From Bryobacteraceae bacterium (lineage in GTDB: Bacteria; Acidobacteriota; Terriglobia; Bryobacterales; Bryobacteraceae), in assembly GCA_019752335.1 (NCBI GenBank), contig JAIEMJ010000021.1, forward strand, positions 1 to 48,665: 48,665 nucleotides of DNA. The letters are read 5' to 3'. A model generated the notes under the pieces. The model had not been told where the DNA came from, made no database searches, and saw only the letters and a program-made list of their open reading frames with translations. Below are positions 25,000 through 34,040 of this stretch, piece by piece. Position 1 is the stretch's first letter; every line of letters starts with the position of its first letter. The translations under genes were made by a program, and so were the position numbers.

Positions 25000-25873
25000 G
25001 GGTGGCCATCAGTTGGCTCTCTTCCAACTGGCGAATGTCGAGGCCGGGCATGCCGTCCGGCAGCTCTTCGCTGGCTTCCAACACCTTCACCGGATCCTTC
25101 CAGTAGGTGGTTGCCTTGACGACGGCCTTGGCGAAGCGTTCCGGGTCAGAGCTCTTGAAGATGCCGGAGCCCACGAAGACGGCCTCGGCTCCGAGCATCA
25201 TGGCGAGGGCGGCGTCGGCCGCAGTGGCGATGCCGCCGGCCGAGAAGTTCGGCACCGGCAACTTGCCGTGCTGCGCGACGTACTCGATCAACTCGAACGG
25301 CGCCTGGTGCTTCTTGGCTTCGGCCATCAGCTCGTCCGAGGAGAGGACGGTGAGCTGCTTCATTTCGCGTTGGATGGTGCGCATGTGGCGCACGGCTTCC
25401 ACAATATTGCCAGAGCCGGCTTCGCCCTTGGTGCGAATCATGGCCGCGCCTTCGCCGATGCGGCGCAAGGCTTCGCCCAGGTTCCGCGCGCCGCAAACGA
25501 AGGGGACGCGGAAGGAGCGCTTGTCGACGTGGTTTTCGTCGTCAGCCGGGGTGAGCACTTCGCTCTCGTCGATGTAGTCGACGCCCAGAGCTTCCAGCAC
25601 GCGGGCTTCGGCGAGGTGGCCGATGCGGCACTTGGCCATCACCGGAATCGAGACGGTCGCCATGATCTCGCGGATCTTCGAGATCGGCGACATGCGGGCC
25701 ACGCCGCCTTCTTTCCGAATATCGGAAGGGACCTTGATCAAGGCCATCACCGCCGTCGCGCCGGCTTTCTCCGCCACCAGGGCCTCTTGGGCGTTGGTAA
25801 CGTCCATGATGACGCCACCCTTCAGCATCTCCGCCAATCCGGACTTCAGTCGAAAGGACTCTGTCAGTATCAT
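24989..25873 (-). CDS. pdxS: Pyridoxal 5'-phosphate synthase lyase subunit
   Basis: The 294-residue TIM-barrel enzyme makes PLP from ribose 5-phosphate, glyceraldehyde 3-phosphate and ammonia. It forms a dodecamer that docks PdxT. Diagnostic sequences are [61 protein letters not shown] and [20 protein letters not shown] lies seven bases before ATG 25873. It follows the MocR-type regulator gene by 32 bases on the same strand. Ribose 5-phosphate links it to the pentose phosphate enzyme rpe elsewhere in the window. Confidence 0.97.
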   Translation of the reverse strand: MILTESFRLKSGLAEMLKGGVIMDVTNAQEALVAEKAGATAVMALIKVPSDIRKEGGVARMSPISKIREIMATVSIPVMAKCRIGHLAEARVLEALGVDYIDESEVLTPADDENHVDKRSFRVPFVCGARNLGEALRRIGEGAAMIRTKGEAGSGNIVEAVRHMRTIQREMKQLTVLSSDELMAEAKKHQAPFELIEYVAQHGKLPVPNFSAGGIATAADAALAMMLGAEAVFVGSGIFKSSDPERFAKAVVKATTYWKDPVKVLEASEELPDGMPGLDIRQLEESQLMATRGW

Positions 25874-25905
25874 GTTCTTACTCCTCTTTCCTTAGCGATA
25901 AAAAC

Positions 25906-27309
25906 TCAAACCATGGCCGTATCGGGCGACGGCGCCGTTAAGCGCAACCGCTCCAGTTCGGCGCGCACCGCGCGGCCGAGCGCGGCCAACCCCGTGCTGA
26001 TCGACGCCGCGGGCAAGCCCGCGAAGCTGAGCCGCAGTTGCCCGCCGGCTGGGGCCTCAATCTGAAAGTGTTTGCCGGGCAAATACGTGAGGCCTTCGCG
26101 CTCCGCCGCCTGCAACAACTCTGTCGCGTCCAGCGGCGCGGGCAACGTAACCCACAAGTTCATGCCGCCTTGCGGACGCGTGAACCGCGTACCCGGCGGC
26201 AACTCGCGTTCGCAACCGGCCATCGCGGCCAGCAGGCATTCGCGGCCTGCCGCGATCATCTGTTGAAGATGCTGCTGCAAGCGGCCGGATTCAGCAAAGC
26301 GCAAAAGGATCGCCTGCGACAGTTGATCGGAGTGCAGGTCGGCCCACTGCTTGGCTTCGGTCAGGCGCGCCAGCAGCGGCTGCGGACCCAGCACCCAGCC
26401 CACGCGCAAGCCCGGAAAAGCGATCTTCGAAAAGCTGCGCAGCAGCAGCACATCTGTGCCGGGCGCCAGTTCCTTCAACGTCGGTAATGGGTCGCCTTCG
26501 TAGCGCAGGTCGCGGTAGAGGTCGATCTCGACGATCGGCACCCGAGCTTGTCCGGCGGCGAGCGCGATGCGCCGCCGCGTCTCCACCGGCATGGAGGCGC
26601 CGGTGGGATTCTGGAAGTCCGGCGTGACGACGATCAGCTTGGGCCGCTCCGTGGCGATAGCGCGTTCCACCTGCGCTGGGTCCACGTGCCCCGCGTCGAC
26701 CGGCATCGGCACCAGCCGCAGACGGCCACGCTCGAAGACGTTCTTCAGGCCCGGGTAGACGGGGTCTTCGACCAGCACGGTGTCGCCCGGTGCGAGCAGC
26801 GCGCGTTGGATGAGGTCGAGCGCCTGCTGGCAGCCGCTGGTGACCAGCACCTCGTCGCCTGGCGTGGCGAGGCCGGAGCTCTCGCGCAGCCAGCGGCGCA
26901 GCGGCGCGTAGCCGGCGGGCGCACCCAGTTGCAGAATGCTCGATAGGCGCGGGTCGTTCAGGACTTCGTTTACCGTCGCACGGAAGCTGTGCATCGGGAA
27001 GAGCTGCTCGGCCGGCCGCGACGTCGCGAAGCTGATCAGGTCGGCTTCGCGGGTGCGCGGCGCGCCGTTGCCCAGGACGAAGCTACCCCGGCCGACGTGT
27101 CCCCGAATCAGGCCTTCGGTTTCGAGCAGGTCATACGCGGCGGCCACGGTGGCGCGGTTCACGCCGGTCAACTGAGCCAATTCGCGCGTGGGCGGAATCC
27201 GGTCGCCCTGGCGTAGGAGGCCGGTTTGGATGGCGTCGCGCAAGCCCGCGTAGAGTTGCCGGTACAGCGGAATGCCCGAATTGGCCTCAAGCGGGGGTAA
27301 TTGGATCAT
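25906..27309 (-). CDS. pdxR: MocR-family transcriptional regulator, probable PdxR
   Basis: The 467-residue protein fuses an N-terminal GntR winged helix (IPLYRQLYAGLRDAI, GDRIPPTRELA, GVNRATVAAAYDLLETEGLI, about residues 10-80) to a fold-type I aminotransferase domain. The PLP-binding Lys295 is in SFSKIAFPGLRVGW and Asp263 is in EIDLYRD. In Corynebacterium, Listeria and Streptococcus, PdxR of this family senses PLP and activates pdxST. ATG 27309 is supported by GAGGTGA five bases upstream. Here it lies upstream of pdxS on the same strand instead of divergently, so it may control its own operon. The exact effector is inferred from context. Confidence 0.85.
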   Translation of the reverse strand: MIQLPPLEANSGIPLYRQLYAGLRDAIQTGLLRQGDRIPPTRELAQLTGVNRATVAAAYDLLETEGLIRGHVGRGSFVLGNGAPRTREADLISFATSRPAEQLFPMHSFRATVNEVLNDPRLSSILQLGAPAGYAPLRRWLRESSGLATPGDEVLVTSGCQQALDLIQRALLAPGDTVLVEDPVYPGLKNVFERGRLRLVPMPVDAGHVDPAQVERAIATERPKLIVVTPDFQNPTGASMPVETRRRIALAAGQARVPIVEIDLYRDLRYEGDPLPTLKELAPGTDVLLLRSFSKIAFPGLRVGWVLGPQPLLARLTEAKQWADLHSDQLSQAILLRFAESGRLQQHLQQMIAAGRECLLAAMAGCERELPPGTRFTRPQGGMNLWVTLPAPLDATELLQAAEREGLTYLPGKHFQIEAPAGGQLRLSFAGLPAASISTGLAALGRAVRAELERLRLTAPSPDTAMV

Positions 27310-27333
27310 GCCAGTCACCTCGAATTCCACCAC

Positions 27334-27374
27334 ATTGGCTGGTTTGGTGTCAAACGAATCTTTGATTGGATGGT
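27334..27374 (-). promoter_or_regulatory. Direct repeats, likely MocR/PdxR binding site
   Basis: Read on the minus strand, ACCATCCAAT (27374-27365) and ACCAGCCAAT (27343-27334) are direct repeats with one mismatch, spaced 31 bp start to start, about three helical turns. A related inverted copy lies at 27379-27389. A TTGACA hexamer (27353-27348) sits between the two repeats; no good -10 was found at the standard spacing. MocR regulators such as GabR and PdxR are known to bind spaced direct repeats overlapping their promoters. Confidence 0.6.
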
Positions 27375-27413
27375 ATGAACCAATCCAATGTCTTTCGCCA
27401 TTTCCGGTCCCTA

Positions 27414-27541
27414 AACGAACCCCGACCGTAAGGGATGGGATAGCCTCGCAAGCTCCATCGGTCAAAAACCTAATAAAATCAGAAGCATGCAGGAACATAA
27501 TCGCAGGCTAGGCATCCCCTCCCTTACGGTCGGGGTTCGTT
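27414..27541. mobile_element. MITE-like element: 22-bp perfect terminal inverted repeats
   Basis: AACGAACCCCGACCGTAAGG begins the left arm (27414-27435), and its exact complement ends the right arm (27520-27541). Imperfect pairing continues inward for about 15 bp (GGGATAGCCTCGC with GCAGGCTAGGCATCCC). The enclosed 84 bp encode nothing. No clear target duplication is seen. It could be a MITE, or two oppositely oriented copies of a dispersed intergenic repeat. It lies in the gap between pdxR and the divergent RidA-like gene, so it may affect both promoters. Nothing else is seen between 27390 and 27599. Confidence 0.55.
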
Positions 27542-27599
27542 AGCGGGCACGTCTGCCGATTTTTTCTGAGCTTCTCTCGTTTGATAGAATCTTTCCCAG

Positions 27600-28718
27600 G
27601 TGACGCGCAAACTCGTTTTTCTCCTCACGTTCACGGCATTGGCCGGGCTGGTGCTCGCCCAGCCGAAGAAGAAGAAGGGCAAGAAGGAACCGCCCGAAAT
27701 CACGCAGACGCTCGAAGTGTTGCCGGAGCCCCCCAACGCTATCGCCGCCGACACCGCGCGGCTTAGCTTTGCGATTTCGCCGCTTTCGAACAAAGGCCTG
27801 CTCTCGCAGCAAACCCGTGATGCGCTCAAGGCGGTCCGGGCGGCCGCGCACGGTGGCGCCATCGTCAAGCTGCGGGCCTTTGTGGCCGGCAACGGCGATT
27901 TGCGCCGTATTCCAAGCATCGTCAGCGAAGTGCTCACCGAAGCGCATGTGTCACTGCCGGCGGTGAGCACCGTCTTTGTCGGAGCGCTGCCCCTGGAGGG
28001 CGCGCAGGTCCAGATTGAAGCCACCTACCTCGACAAGCGCCCCGTCAACCCGGCGGGGGTGGCCTTCTTTGCCGGACAGGTGGTGCGGGCGACTGCGGAG
28101 AAGCCCCGTCCGCTGGCCGAAGTCTTCGGGGAGTCGTTGGCGAATTTGCAGACCGCGGTGAAAGCCGCGGACGCCGAGATGCTGAAGGTGACTTGTTACG
28201 TCAGCCACCTCGAGGGAGTGCCCGAAATCGAGTCGCGGCTCAACGGCGCGTTTCCCAAGGCCATCCATACGTTGGTGCAACTCCAGCGCGTGACCGGCCC
28301 CAGCCTGACGGAGTGTGAGGGCGTCGGCCGGTTGGCCACCGCGCCGTCGAAGCCGGTCGAGTTTTTGAATCCGGAAGGGCTGGCGAAGTCGCCGGCTTAC
28401 ACCCAGGTGGTGAAGGTGAACGCGCCCAAAGTCGTCTTTACGACCACCCAACAGTCCTTTGGCCTGGACGCGGCCGGGATGCGCCTGATGCTGGACCGGC
28501 TGAGGAAGATGCTGGATGGCGCGAATGCCAGCTTCGAGCAAGTCGCGATGGCGCACATCTACTCGCTGAGCGGTCCCGCGACGGAGGCGTTTCGCGGGGT
28601 GCGTGGTGGATATTACAACGCTCAGTCGCCGCCCGCGAGCACGCTGCTGGTTTTTGAAGGCCTCCCATCGAACGACGCCACCCTCGGAGTCGATTTGGTC
28701 GCCGTTCCTCGCCTCTAG
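27600..28718 (+). CDS. Secreted protein with RidA/YjgF-like domains
   Basis: The 372-residue product has a GTG start and a signal peptide (LVFLLTFTALAGLVLAQ), then a Lys-rich stretch. Two segments look like RidA/YjgF folds. One is at about 60-215 (LLSQQTRDALKAV, QVVRATAEKPRPLAEVFGESLANLQTAVKAADAEMLKVTCYVSHLE). The other is at about 265-372 (AKSPAYTQVVKVNAPKVVFTTTQQ, LDRLRKMLDGANASFEQVAMAHIYSLS). Cytoplasmic RidA removes reactive enamine/imine intermediates. Here export and the lack of an obvious conserved active-site Arg pattern make the role uncertain. It is divergent from pdxR and ends 174 bases before smc. Confidence 0.65.
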   Translation: MTRKLVFLLTFTALAGLVLAQPKKKKGKKEPPEITQTLEVLPEPPNAIAADTARLSFAISPLSNKGLLSQQTRDALKAVRAAAHGGAIVKLRAFVAGNGDLRRIPSIVSEVLTEAHVSLPAVSTVFVGALPLEGAQVQIEATYLDKRPVNPAGVAFFAGQVVRATAEKPRPLAEVFGESLANLQTAVKAADAEMLKVTCYVSHLEGVPEIESRLNGAFPKAIHTLVQLQRVTGPSLTECEGVGRLATAPSKPVEFLNPEGLAKSPAYTQVVKVNAPKVVFTTTQQSFGLDAAGMRLMLDRLRKMLDGANASFEQVAMAHIYSLSGPATEAFRGVRGGYYNAQSPPASTLLVFEGLPSNDATLGVDLVAVPRL

Positions 28719-28892
28719 CTCCACCATATCTTGGGGTGTCCACAGAATACCCACAGAATTCAGGGGTCTACCCGCTTGAGATTTGGCTCGGATGGCATTA
28801 GTATGAGAGTCAACCCCCCGAGAGTGAGAGTCCTAGGACATGCAATTTGGCTCTCTTCCCCCGTATCCTGTGAGTAGTTGAGGGACTGCCCC

Positions 28893-31800
28893 TTGCTTAA
28901 AGTAAAACGAGTCGAAATCCAAGGCTTCAAGTCGTTCTGTGATCGGACCGAGATGAAATTTCTCGGCCATGGCATTGCCGCGATTGTCGGGCCCAATGGC
29001 TGTGGCAAGTCGAATCTGTCGGACGCCATCAATTGGGTGCTAGGCGAACAATCCGCGAAGAGCCTGCGTGGCGCGCGGATGGAAGACGTGATTTTCGCGG
29101 GCACCCGCGACCGCAAGCCCATGGGCATGGCCGCCGTCACCCTGACGCTGGTGGACCCCGAATACTACAGCGAGGACACCGCGCCTACCGACGTCGCGAC
29201 CAACGGCGACCAGCCCTTGCGCCTCACCAAGCCCAAGGAAATTACCGTCACCCGCCGCCTGTTCCGCAACGGCGAGAGCGAGTACCTCGTCGACGGCAAG
29301 CAGGCCCGCTTGCGCGACATTCAAGACATCTTCATGGGCACGGGCCTGGGCCCGGAATCCTACGCCATCATTGAGCAGGGCCGCATCGGGCAGATTCTTT
29401 CCACCAAGCCGGCGGACCGCCGCTCAGTGATCGAAGAGGCCGCCGGGATCACGCGCTTCAAGACCAAGCGCCGTCTGGCGGAATCGAAGCTCGAAAGCGC
29501 CAAGCAAAATCTGAACCGCGTCTTCGACATCCTGGAAGAGGTGGGCCGGCAGGTGAATTCGCTGAAGCGCCAAGCGGCCAAGGCTCAGCGCTACGCCGAG
29601 TTGCGCACCGAGATGGTCGCGTCGCTGCGCCTGGCGCTGGCGGGTAAGTTCCGGCTGCTGGAGCGCAGCGCGGCGAAAACCGCGCTCGACCTGAATGTCG
29701 CCGGTACCGAACTGCAGGAGTTGACCAAAGAGGTCGCCGAGAAGGAGCAGAGCGAGACTACGCTCTACGAAGCGGCCATCGAGACCGAAGCCAAACTGAC
29801 GGCGGCGCGGCAGACGCTGGGCGAACTGAAGCTCGAAGCCGAACGGACCCGCGGCAAGCTCTTCAGCCAGAAGAACCAGGTCGACACGATGGAGAAGCGC
29901 CTGGCCGACGGCGAGGGAGAAACCTCGTCGATCGAGCAGCGCCTGATGGCCATTGGCCTCGAAGTGGCGGCCCAGTTGGCCATCGTCACCGAGGTGACCT
30001 TGGCGGCCGAGACGGGCCGTGCGCGGCTCGCCGCGGCGACGCAGGAGCGCCAGCAACTGCAAGCCGACCTGTCGAATCAGGAGCGCCAACTCGAAGGCTC
30101 CCGCCAGCAAGTGCTGAAGATGTTGGGCGAGGCTTCCACCCTCAAGAACCAACTGGCTCAGCTCGACACGCAGCTCGCGGGCATGACCCGCGACAGCGAA
30201 CGGCTGGTCCGCGACGAGAAGAACGCGACGGGCGAACTCGAACGCTTAGAAGAGATTAAGGGTGAAATCTCAACCAAACTCTCCACTCGCCAGATGCAGC
30301 TTCAGAGCCTGGGCGACCAGCGGAAGGAAGTGGAAGCCGCCCTCACCGACCACAAGCAGCAGGCGGCCGAAGCTCGCAAGCAGCTAGAGGAAGCTCGCCA
30401 GGAGGCCTCCCGCCTGAAGGCGCGCAAGGACTCGCTCGACGAGATCATCAACCACCGCGCCTACACCACCGAGAGCGTAAAGCGACTCTTCTCGGCCATC
30501 GACAAAGGCCAAGCCAGTGACCTGAAGCCCGTAGGCGTCCTCGCCGACTTCGTCGAAGTGGATACGCAGTTCGAAAAGGCGACCGAAGAATTCCTGCACG
30601 AGGAACTCGAGTACGTCGTCGTCAAGACCTGGCCCGAGGCGCAGCAGGGCGTGGAACTCATGCGCGGCGACCTCGATGGCCGCGCCACGTTCCTGGTGCA
30701 TCCGAATCCCGAACTCGACTTCCACCGCGGGACGGTGGCCATGCCCACCGTGGGTCCGGAGACCGGCATTATCGCGCGCCTGAGCGACGTCCTGCGGCTG
30801 ACGAACGGCCTAACGCACGCTCCGGCTGACCTGCTCCCCCGGCTGTCGCGCTGTTTCCTCACCGAGAATCGCGAGGCCGCGCAGCGCCTGGCCTTGCAGT
30901 ATCCCGACATTTACTTCCTGCTGCCGGACGGCGTCTGCTACCACGGCTACGCGGTGAGTGGCGGCAAGAAGACCTCCAGTGGTCCGCTGGCGCTGAAGCG
31001 CGAGTTGCGCGAGATTACCGTCACCTGGGAGCAGCGGGAAGCCGTCCTGATGGAGAGCCAGGTGCGCGTGCAGCGCCTGGACGCCCAGATTCAGAAGCTC
31101 TCCGAGCAACTGGAGCATGTGCGCGTCGCGCAGCAGCAGGAAGAGAAAGAGACGCTGGCCCTCGGCCATGAGCATCGCAAGCTGGCCGAAGAGCACGCCC
31201 GTTCTTCGCAGCGGCTATCGGTGGCGCGGCTCGATCTGGACCGCCTGACGCGGGACCGCGAACGCGCGAACGAACAGAAGTCGGCGCTTGAAGAGCAGTG
31301 GCAGGCGAAGGAGAATGCGCGGCTGGAACTCGAGCAGAGCCTGGCGCACGCTCGCGAAGAGCTCACCGGATTGCAGGCGCAGTTGCAGAGCGCGAACGAG
31401 GAGCACTCGGGTCTGCGAGCTGAACTGGCCGGCCTCGAAGAGCGGCAGCGCTCGGCGAACTTCGCCAAGGCGCGCTTCGATCAACAGGTGCAGGAACTCA
31501 CCGGACGCCAGAATCGTCTCAGCGAGGAACTCGAACGGCTGGGCGTGGAACGCGCCCGGTTGCTCGCGCACAATATCGAGCTCGACCAGAATGCGGCCAG
31601 CTATACGGAACGGATCGCCGAAGTGGAAGCCAGTGTCGCCGAGTTGCATCAGCTCGAAACGACGCAGCGTGCGGACTTCGACCAGTTGAGCGAGGCCTTG
31701 AAGGGTCTGCGCTCCGCCGCTGCTGAAGCCCAGGAGAAGCGGCAGCAGATCGAAGTCGGGCTGGTGCAGAAGCGCAGCGAATTGAAGTTCCTCGACGAGA

Positions 31801-32582
31801 CGGCCCGCAAAGAATTGCAGACCCCGCTGGAAGAACTCGCCGCGGCGATGGAGACCGAGCCGGACGAGATCGTGTTGCTGGAGGCCGAGGAGAAGTATCA
31901 GGAAGTTCGTGGGCGCATCGACGCCATGGGTCCGGTGAATCCGCAGGCGCTCGAAGAGTACGAAGAAGCGCAGCAGCGCTACGACTTCCTCAATACCCAA
32001 CGGCAGGACCTGCTCGATTCCATCCGCGACACCGAGAAGACGATCCAGGAGATCGACGTGGAGTCCCGCAAGCGCTTCGTCGAAGCCTTCGAGGCGATCA
32101 ATGCCAACTTCCGGCACATGTTCGGGGTGCTGTTCAACGGCGGCATCGGCGAGATGCGGCTCACCGATCAGGACCAATCGCACGAGTCCGGCATCGACAT
32201 TGTGGCGCAGCCGCCGGGCAAGAAGCTGCAAAACGTCTTGCTGCTTTCGGGCGGCGAGCGGGCGATGACGGCGATGGCGTTGCTGATGGCCGTCTTCAAG
32301 TATCAGCCGAGTCCGTTCTGTATCCTGGACGAAGTGGACGCCCCGCTGGACGAGCCGAACATCATCCGGCTCACGAAGCTGCTGAAGGAGATGTCGGACC
32401 AGACGCAGTTCATCGTCATCACGCACGCGAAACGGACGATGGAAGCCGCGGCCGTGCTGTACGGCGTCACCATGCAGGAGCCCGGCGTGTCGAAGCTGGT
32501 GTCGGTACGCTTCGGCGCCCCGGTATCCGCGCCGCCGCCGCCCCCGATGTCGGTGCCAGCGGCGATGGCCCCGGCGAACTAA
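28893..32582 (+). CDS. smc: Chromosome segregation protein SMC
   Basis: The 1229-residue condensin subunit starts at TTG 28893 (MLKVKRVEIQGFKSF) with GAGGG eight bases upstream; an earlier in-frame TTG at 28878 overlaps that site. The N-terminal head has Walker A GPNGCGKS (33-40) and the conserved IEQGRIGQILSTKP. Two long coiled coils (about 170-500 and 690-1030) flank the hinge (about 520-680). The C-terminal head has the signature LLSGGERAMTAMALL and Walker B FCILDEVDAPLDEPN near residue 1146. It compacts and helps segregate the chromosome with ScpA and ScpB, whose genes are not in the window. A Pro/Ala tail of about 25 residues ends the protein. Confidence 0.97.
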   Translation: MLKVKRVEIQGFKSFCDRTEMKFLGHGIAAIVGPNGCGKSNLSDAINWVLGEQSAKSLRGARMEDVIFAGTRDRKPMGMAAVTLTLVDPEYYSEDTAPTDVATNGDQPLRLTKPKEITVTRRLFRNGESEYLVDGKQARLRDIQDIFMGTGLGPESYAIIEQGRIGQILSTKPADRRSVIEEAAGITRFKTKRRLAESKLESAKQNLNRVFDILEEVGRQVNSLKRQAAKAQRYAELRTEMVASLRLALAGKFRLLERSAAKTALDLNVAGTELQELTKEVAEKEQSETTLYEAAIETEAKLTAARQTLGELKLEAERTRGKLFSQKNQVDTMEKRLADGEGETSSIEQRLMAIGLEVAAQLAIVTEVTLAAETGRARLAAATQERQQLQADLSNQERQLEGSRQQVLKMLGEASTLKNQLAQLDTQLAGMTRDSERLVRDEKNATGELERLEEIKGEISTKLSTRQMQLQSLGDQRKEVEAALTDHKQQAAEARKQLEEARQEASRLKARKDSLDEIINHRAYTTESVKRLFSAIDKGQASDLKPVGVLADFVEVDTQFEKATEEFLHEELEYVVVKTWPEAQQGVELMRGDLDGRATFLVHPNPELDFHRGTVAMPTVGPETGIIARLSDVLRLTNGLTHAPADLLPRLSRCFLTENREAAQRLALQYPDIYFLLPDGVCYHGYAVSGGKKTSSGPLALKRELREITVTWEQREAVLMESQVRVQRLDAQIQKLSEQLEHVRVAQQQEEKETLALGHEHRKLAEEHARSSQRLSVARLDLDRLTRDRERANEQKSALEEQWQAKENARLELEQSLAHAREELTGLQAQLQSANEEHSGLRAELAGLEERQRSANFAKARFDQQVQELTGRQNRLSEELERLGVERARLLAHNIELDQNAASYTERIAEVEASVAELHQLETTQRADFDQLSEALKGLRSAAAEAQEKRQQIEVGLVQKRSELKFLDETARKELQTPLEELAAAMETEPDEIVLLEAEEKYQEVRGRIDAMGPVNPQALEEYEEAQQRYDFLNTQRQDLLDSIRDTEKTIQEIDVESRKRFVEAFEAINANFRHMFGVLFNGGIGEMRLTDQDQSHESGIDIVAQPPGKKLQNVLLLSGGERAMTAMALLMAVFKYQPSPFCILDEVDAPLDEPNIIRLTKLLKEMSDQTQFIVITHAKRTMEAAAVLYGVTMQEPGVSKLVSVRFGAPVSAPPPPPMSVPAAMAPAN

Positions 32583-32593
32583 GGTTTTGAGAA

Positions 32594-32782
32594 CTACCGA
32601 ATCTTCTCGAGCACTTCCTCAACCGCGATGTCGAGTTGCGTGGCTGCATCCTTCACCAGCGCGGCGAGTGTTCCTAGGGCGATGGGGCGGGCAAGTGGGA
32701 CAGTTAGGTGAGCTTGACGAGGAAGAGAGATCGTCATCCGCACGTGACTCCCGGTCTGCCGGGTCTGCTCGTAGCCAAGTCT
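32594..32782 (-). pseudogene. hicA: HicA-type toxin remnant lacking its N-terminus
   Basis: Reading the minus strand from 32782 gives RLGYEQTRQTGSHVRMTIS, then LTVPLARPIALGTLAALVKDAA and a final VEEVLEKIR. This matches the double-stranded-RNA-binding-like HicA mRNA interferase, including the catalytic His of the GSH motif (32746-32744). The first helix and start codon are missing: the frame abuts the last codons of the macB-like gene. Only internal starts remain (GTG 32743, ATG 32737), which would exclude the catalytic His. No hicB antitoxin gene is adjacent. It is a truncated fragment, probably inactive. Confidence 0.7.
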
Positions 32783-34031
32783 ACTCGTAGCGCAGAGCTT
32801 CTACGGGGTCCAGCCGCGCGGCCTTCATCGCCGGCCAGACGCCGAAGAAGACGCCGACGGCTACCGACATGCCCACCCCAGCCAGGATCGCCCAAAGCGG
32901 AGTCTCGGACGGTAGGGCGGGGAAGATCGCGGCGACCAGCAGTGTCACCAGCATGGAGAACGCGATGCCGACCGCACCGCCCACCCCGGTGAGCGTGACG
33001 GCTTCCATGAGGAACTGAAAGATGATGTCGAATTTGCGCGCGCCCAGCGCCTTGCGCACGCCGATTTCGCGCGTGCGCTCCGTCACGCTCACCAGCATGA
33101 TATTCATCACGCCGATGCCACCCACTAGCAGGCCCAGACCGGAGATGGCGATGGAGGCCAGAATGATCAGGCTGCTCACCTGGTCGAACTGCTTGATGAT
33201 CTGGTCCGGCGTGGTGAGGTCGAAGTCGTTGTCCTCGGCGGGCGGTGTGCGGCGCAGCTTGCGCAAGATGTTGCGCATCTCTTCGAAGGCTTCGTCGCGA
33301 CGGCCCGGCAGCGCCTTGGCATTGATCAGGAAATTGTCGGCCTGCGGGTAACGCAGACGCGCGGTGGAAAGCGGTATGGTGATCTGCCGGTCGATCCCGT
33401 TTTCGCCGAAGAAACCGCCCTTCGCGGGCTCCGCTACGCCGATCACCATGTACTCAGCGCCATCGACGGAAATCATCTGCCCGATCGGCTTGCCGGCGGG
33501 GAAGAGCGCATCGGCAACCAGGGAGCCCAGTACGGCGACGCGCGCCCCGCGCTGCTCTTCGTCCTCGGTGAAGAAGCGTCCGGCTGCGTTGTTGCGCGGC
33601 TGCACTTGCCGCGCGTTGGCGGTGGTGCCGGCCAGGCTGATGTTCTCGGTCTCGAAGCCCGGCACCTTGGCCGACATCCCGCGGCCACGGGATACGGGCG
33701 GAATCCACAGCACCGTGCTTACCGCGTCGATGGAAGGGCAAAAGCGTTTCACATACTCGGAGTACTCGGGCGGGATCGGACGGCGTTTGCGCTCCTTGGG
33801 GGTGCCTTGGCTGTTGGGGTCGCCACTGAAGCGCTTGACGAAGATCGTATCCGGGCCGAACTCTTCAAAGAACGTCACGATGCCCTTGCGCAGGCCCGTC
33901 AGCAGTGACGACACCGTCACCACCGTGGTGATGCCAATCACGATGCCGAGAATGGTGAGGCCGGAGCGAAACTTGTTCGTCCACACCGAGGACAGGGACA
34001 TGCGAACGCTTTCGGCGGGATTGATTCTCAT
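32781..34031 (-). CDS. MacB/FtsX-type ABC transporter permease
   Basis: The 416-residue protein has a first membrane helix near residues 20-45 (LTILGIVIGITTVVTVSSLL), a large periplasmic MacB-PCD-like domain (about 50-280) and three C-terminal helices. The conserved cytoplasmic loop VSVTERTREIGVRKALGAR follows IGVMNIML, and the end is AARLDPVEALRYE. In MacAB-type systems such permeases transmit mechanical force to a periplasmic partner instead of moving substrate across the membrane themselves. No ATP-binding subunit or MacA adaptor is encoded next to it. It follows its paralogue at 34041 by nine bases. Confidence 0.88.
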   Translation of the reverse strand: MRINPAESVRMSLSSVWTNKFRSGLTILGIVIGITTVVTVSSLLTGLRKGIVTFFEEFGPDTIFVKRFSGDPNSQGTPKERKRRPIPPEYSEYVKRFCPSIDAVSTVLWIPPVSRGRGMSAKVPGFETENISLAGTTANARQVQPRNNAAGRFFTEDEEQRGARVAVLGSLVADALFPAGKPIGQMISVDGAEYMVIGVAEPAKGGFFGENGIDRQITIPLSTARLRYPQADNFLINAKALPGRRDEAFEEMRNILRKLRRTPPAEDNDFDLTTPDQIIKQFDQVSSLIILASIAISGLGLLVGGIGVMNIMLVSVTERTREIGVRKALGARKFDIIFQFLMEAVTLTGVGGAVGIAFSMLVTLLVAAIFPALPSETPLWAILAGVGMSVAVGVFFGVWPAMKAARLDPVEALRYE

Positions 34032-34040
34032 AGGTTCCTC

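Noticed and set aside
27310-27599. Riboswitch upstream of the PLP operon
   Set aside because: The structure present is explained by the MITE-like arms and MocR-type repeats. No known riboswitch core was recognised.
28736-28755. Two DnaA-box-like sequences (GTGTCCACA and ATACCCACA) upstream of smc
   Set aside because: Each matches the TTATCCACA consensus at only seven of nine positions. There is no AT-rich unwinding region, no dnaA or dnaN, and no cluster, so this is not a credible origin.
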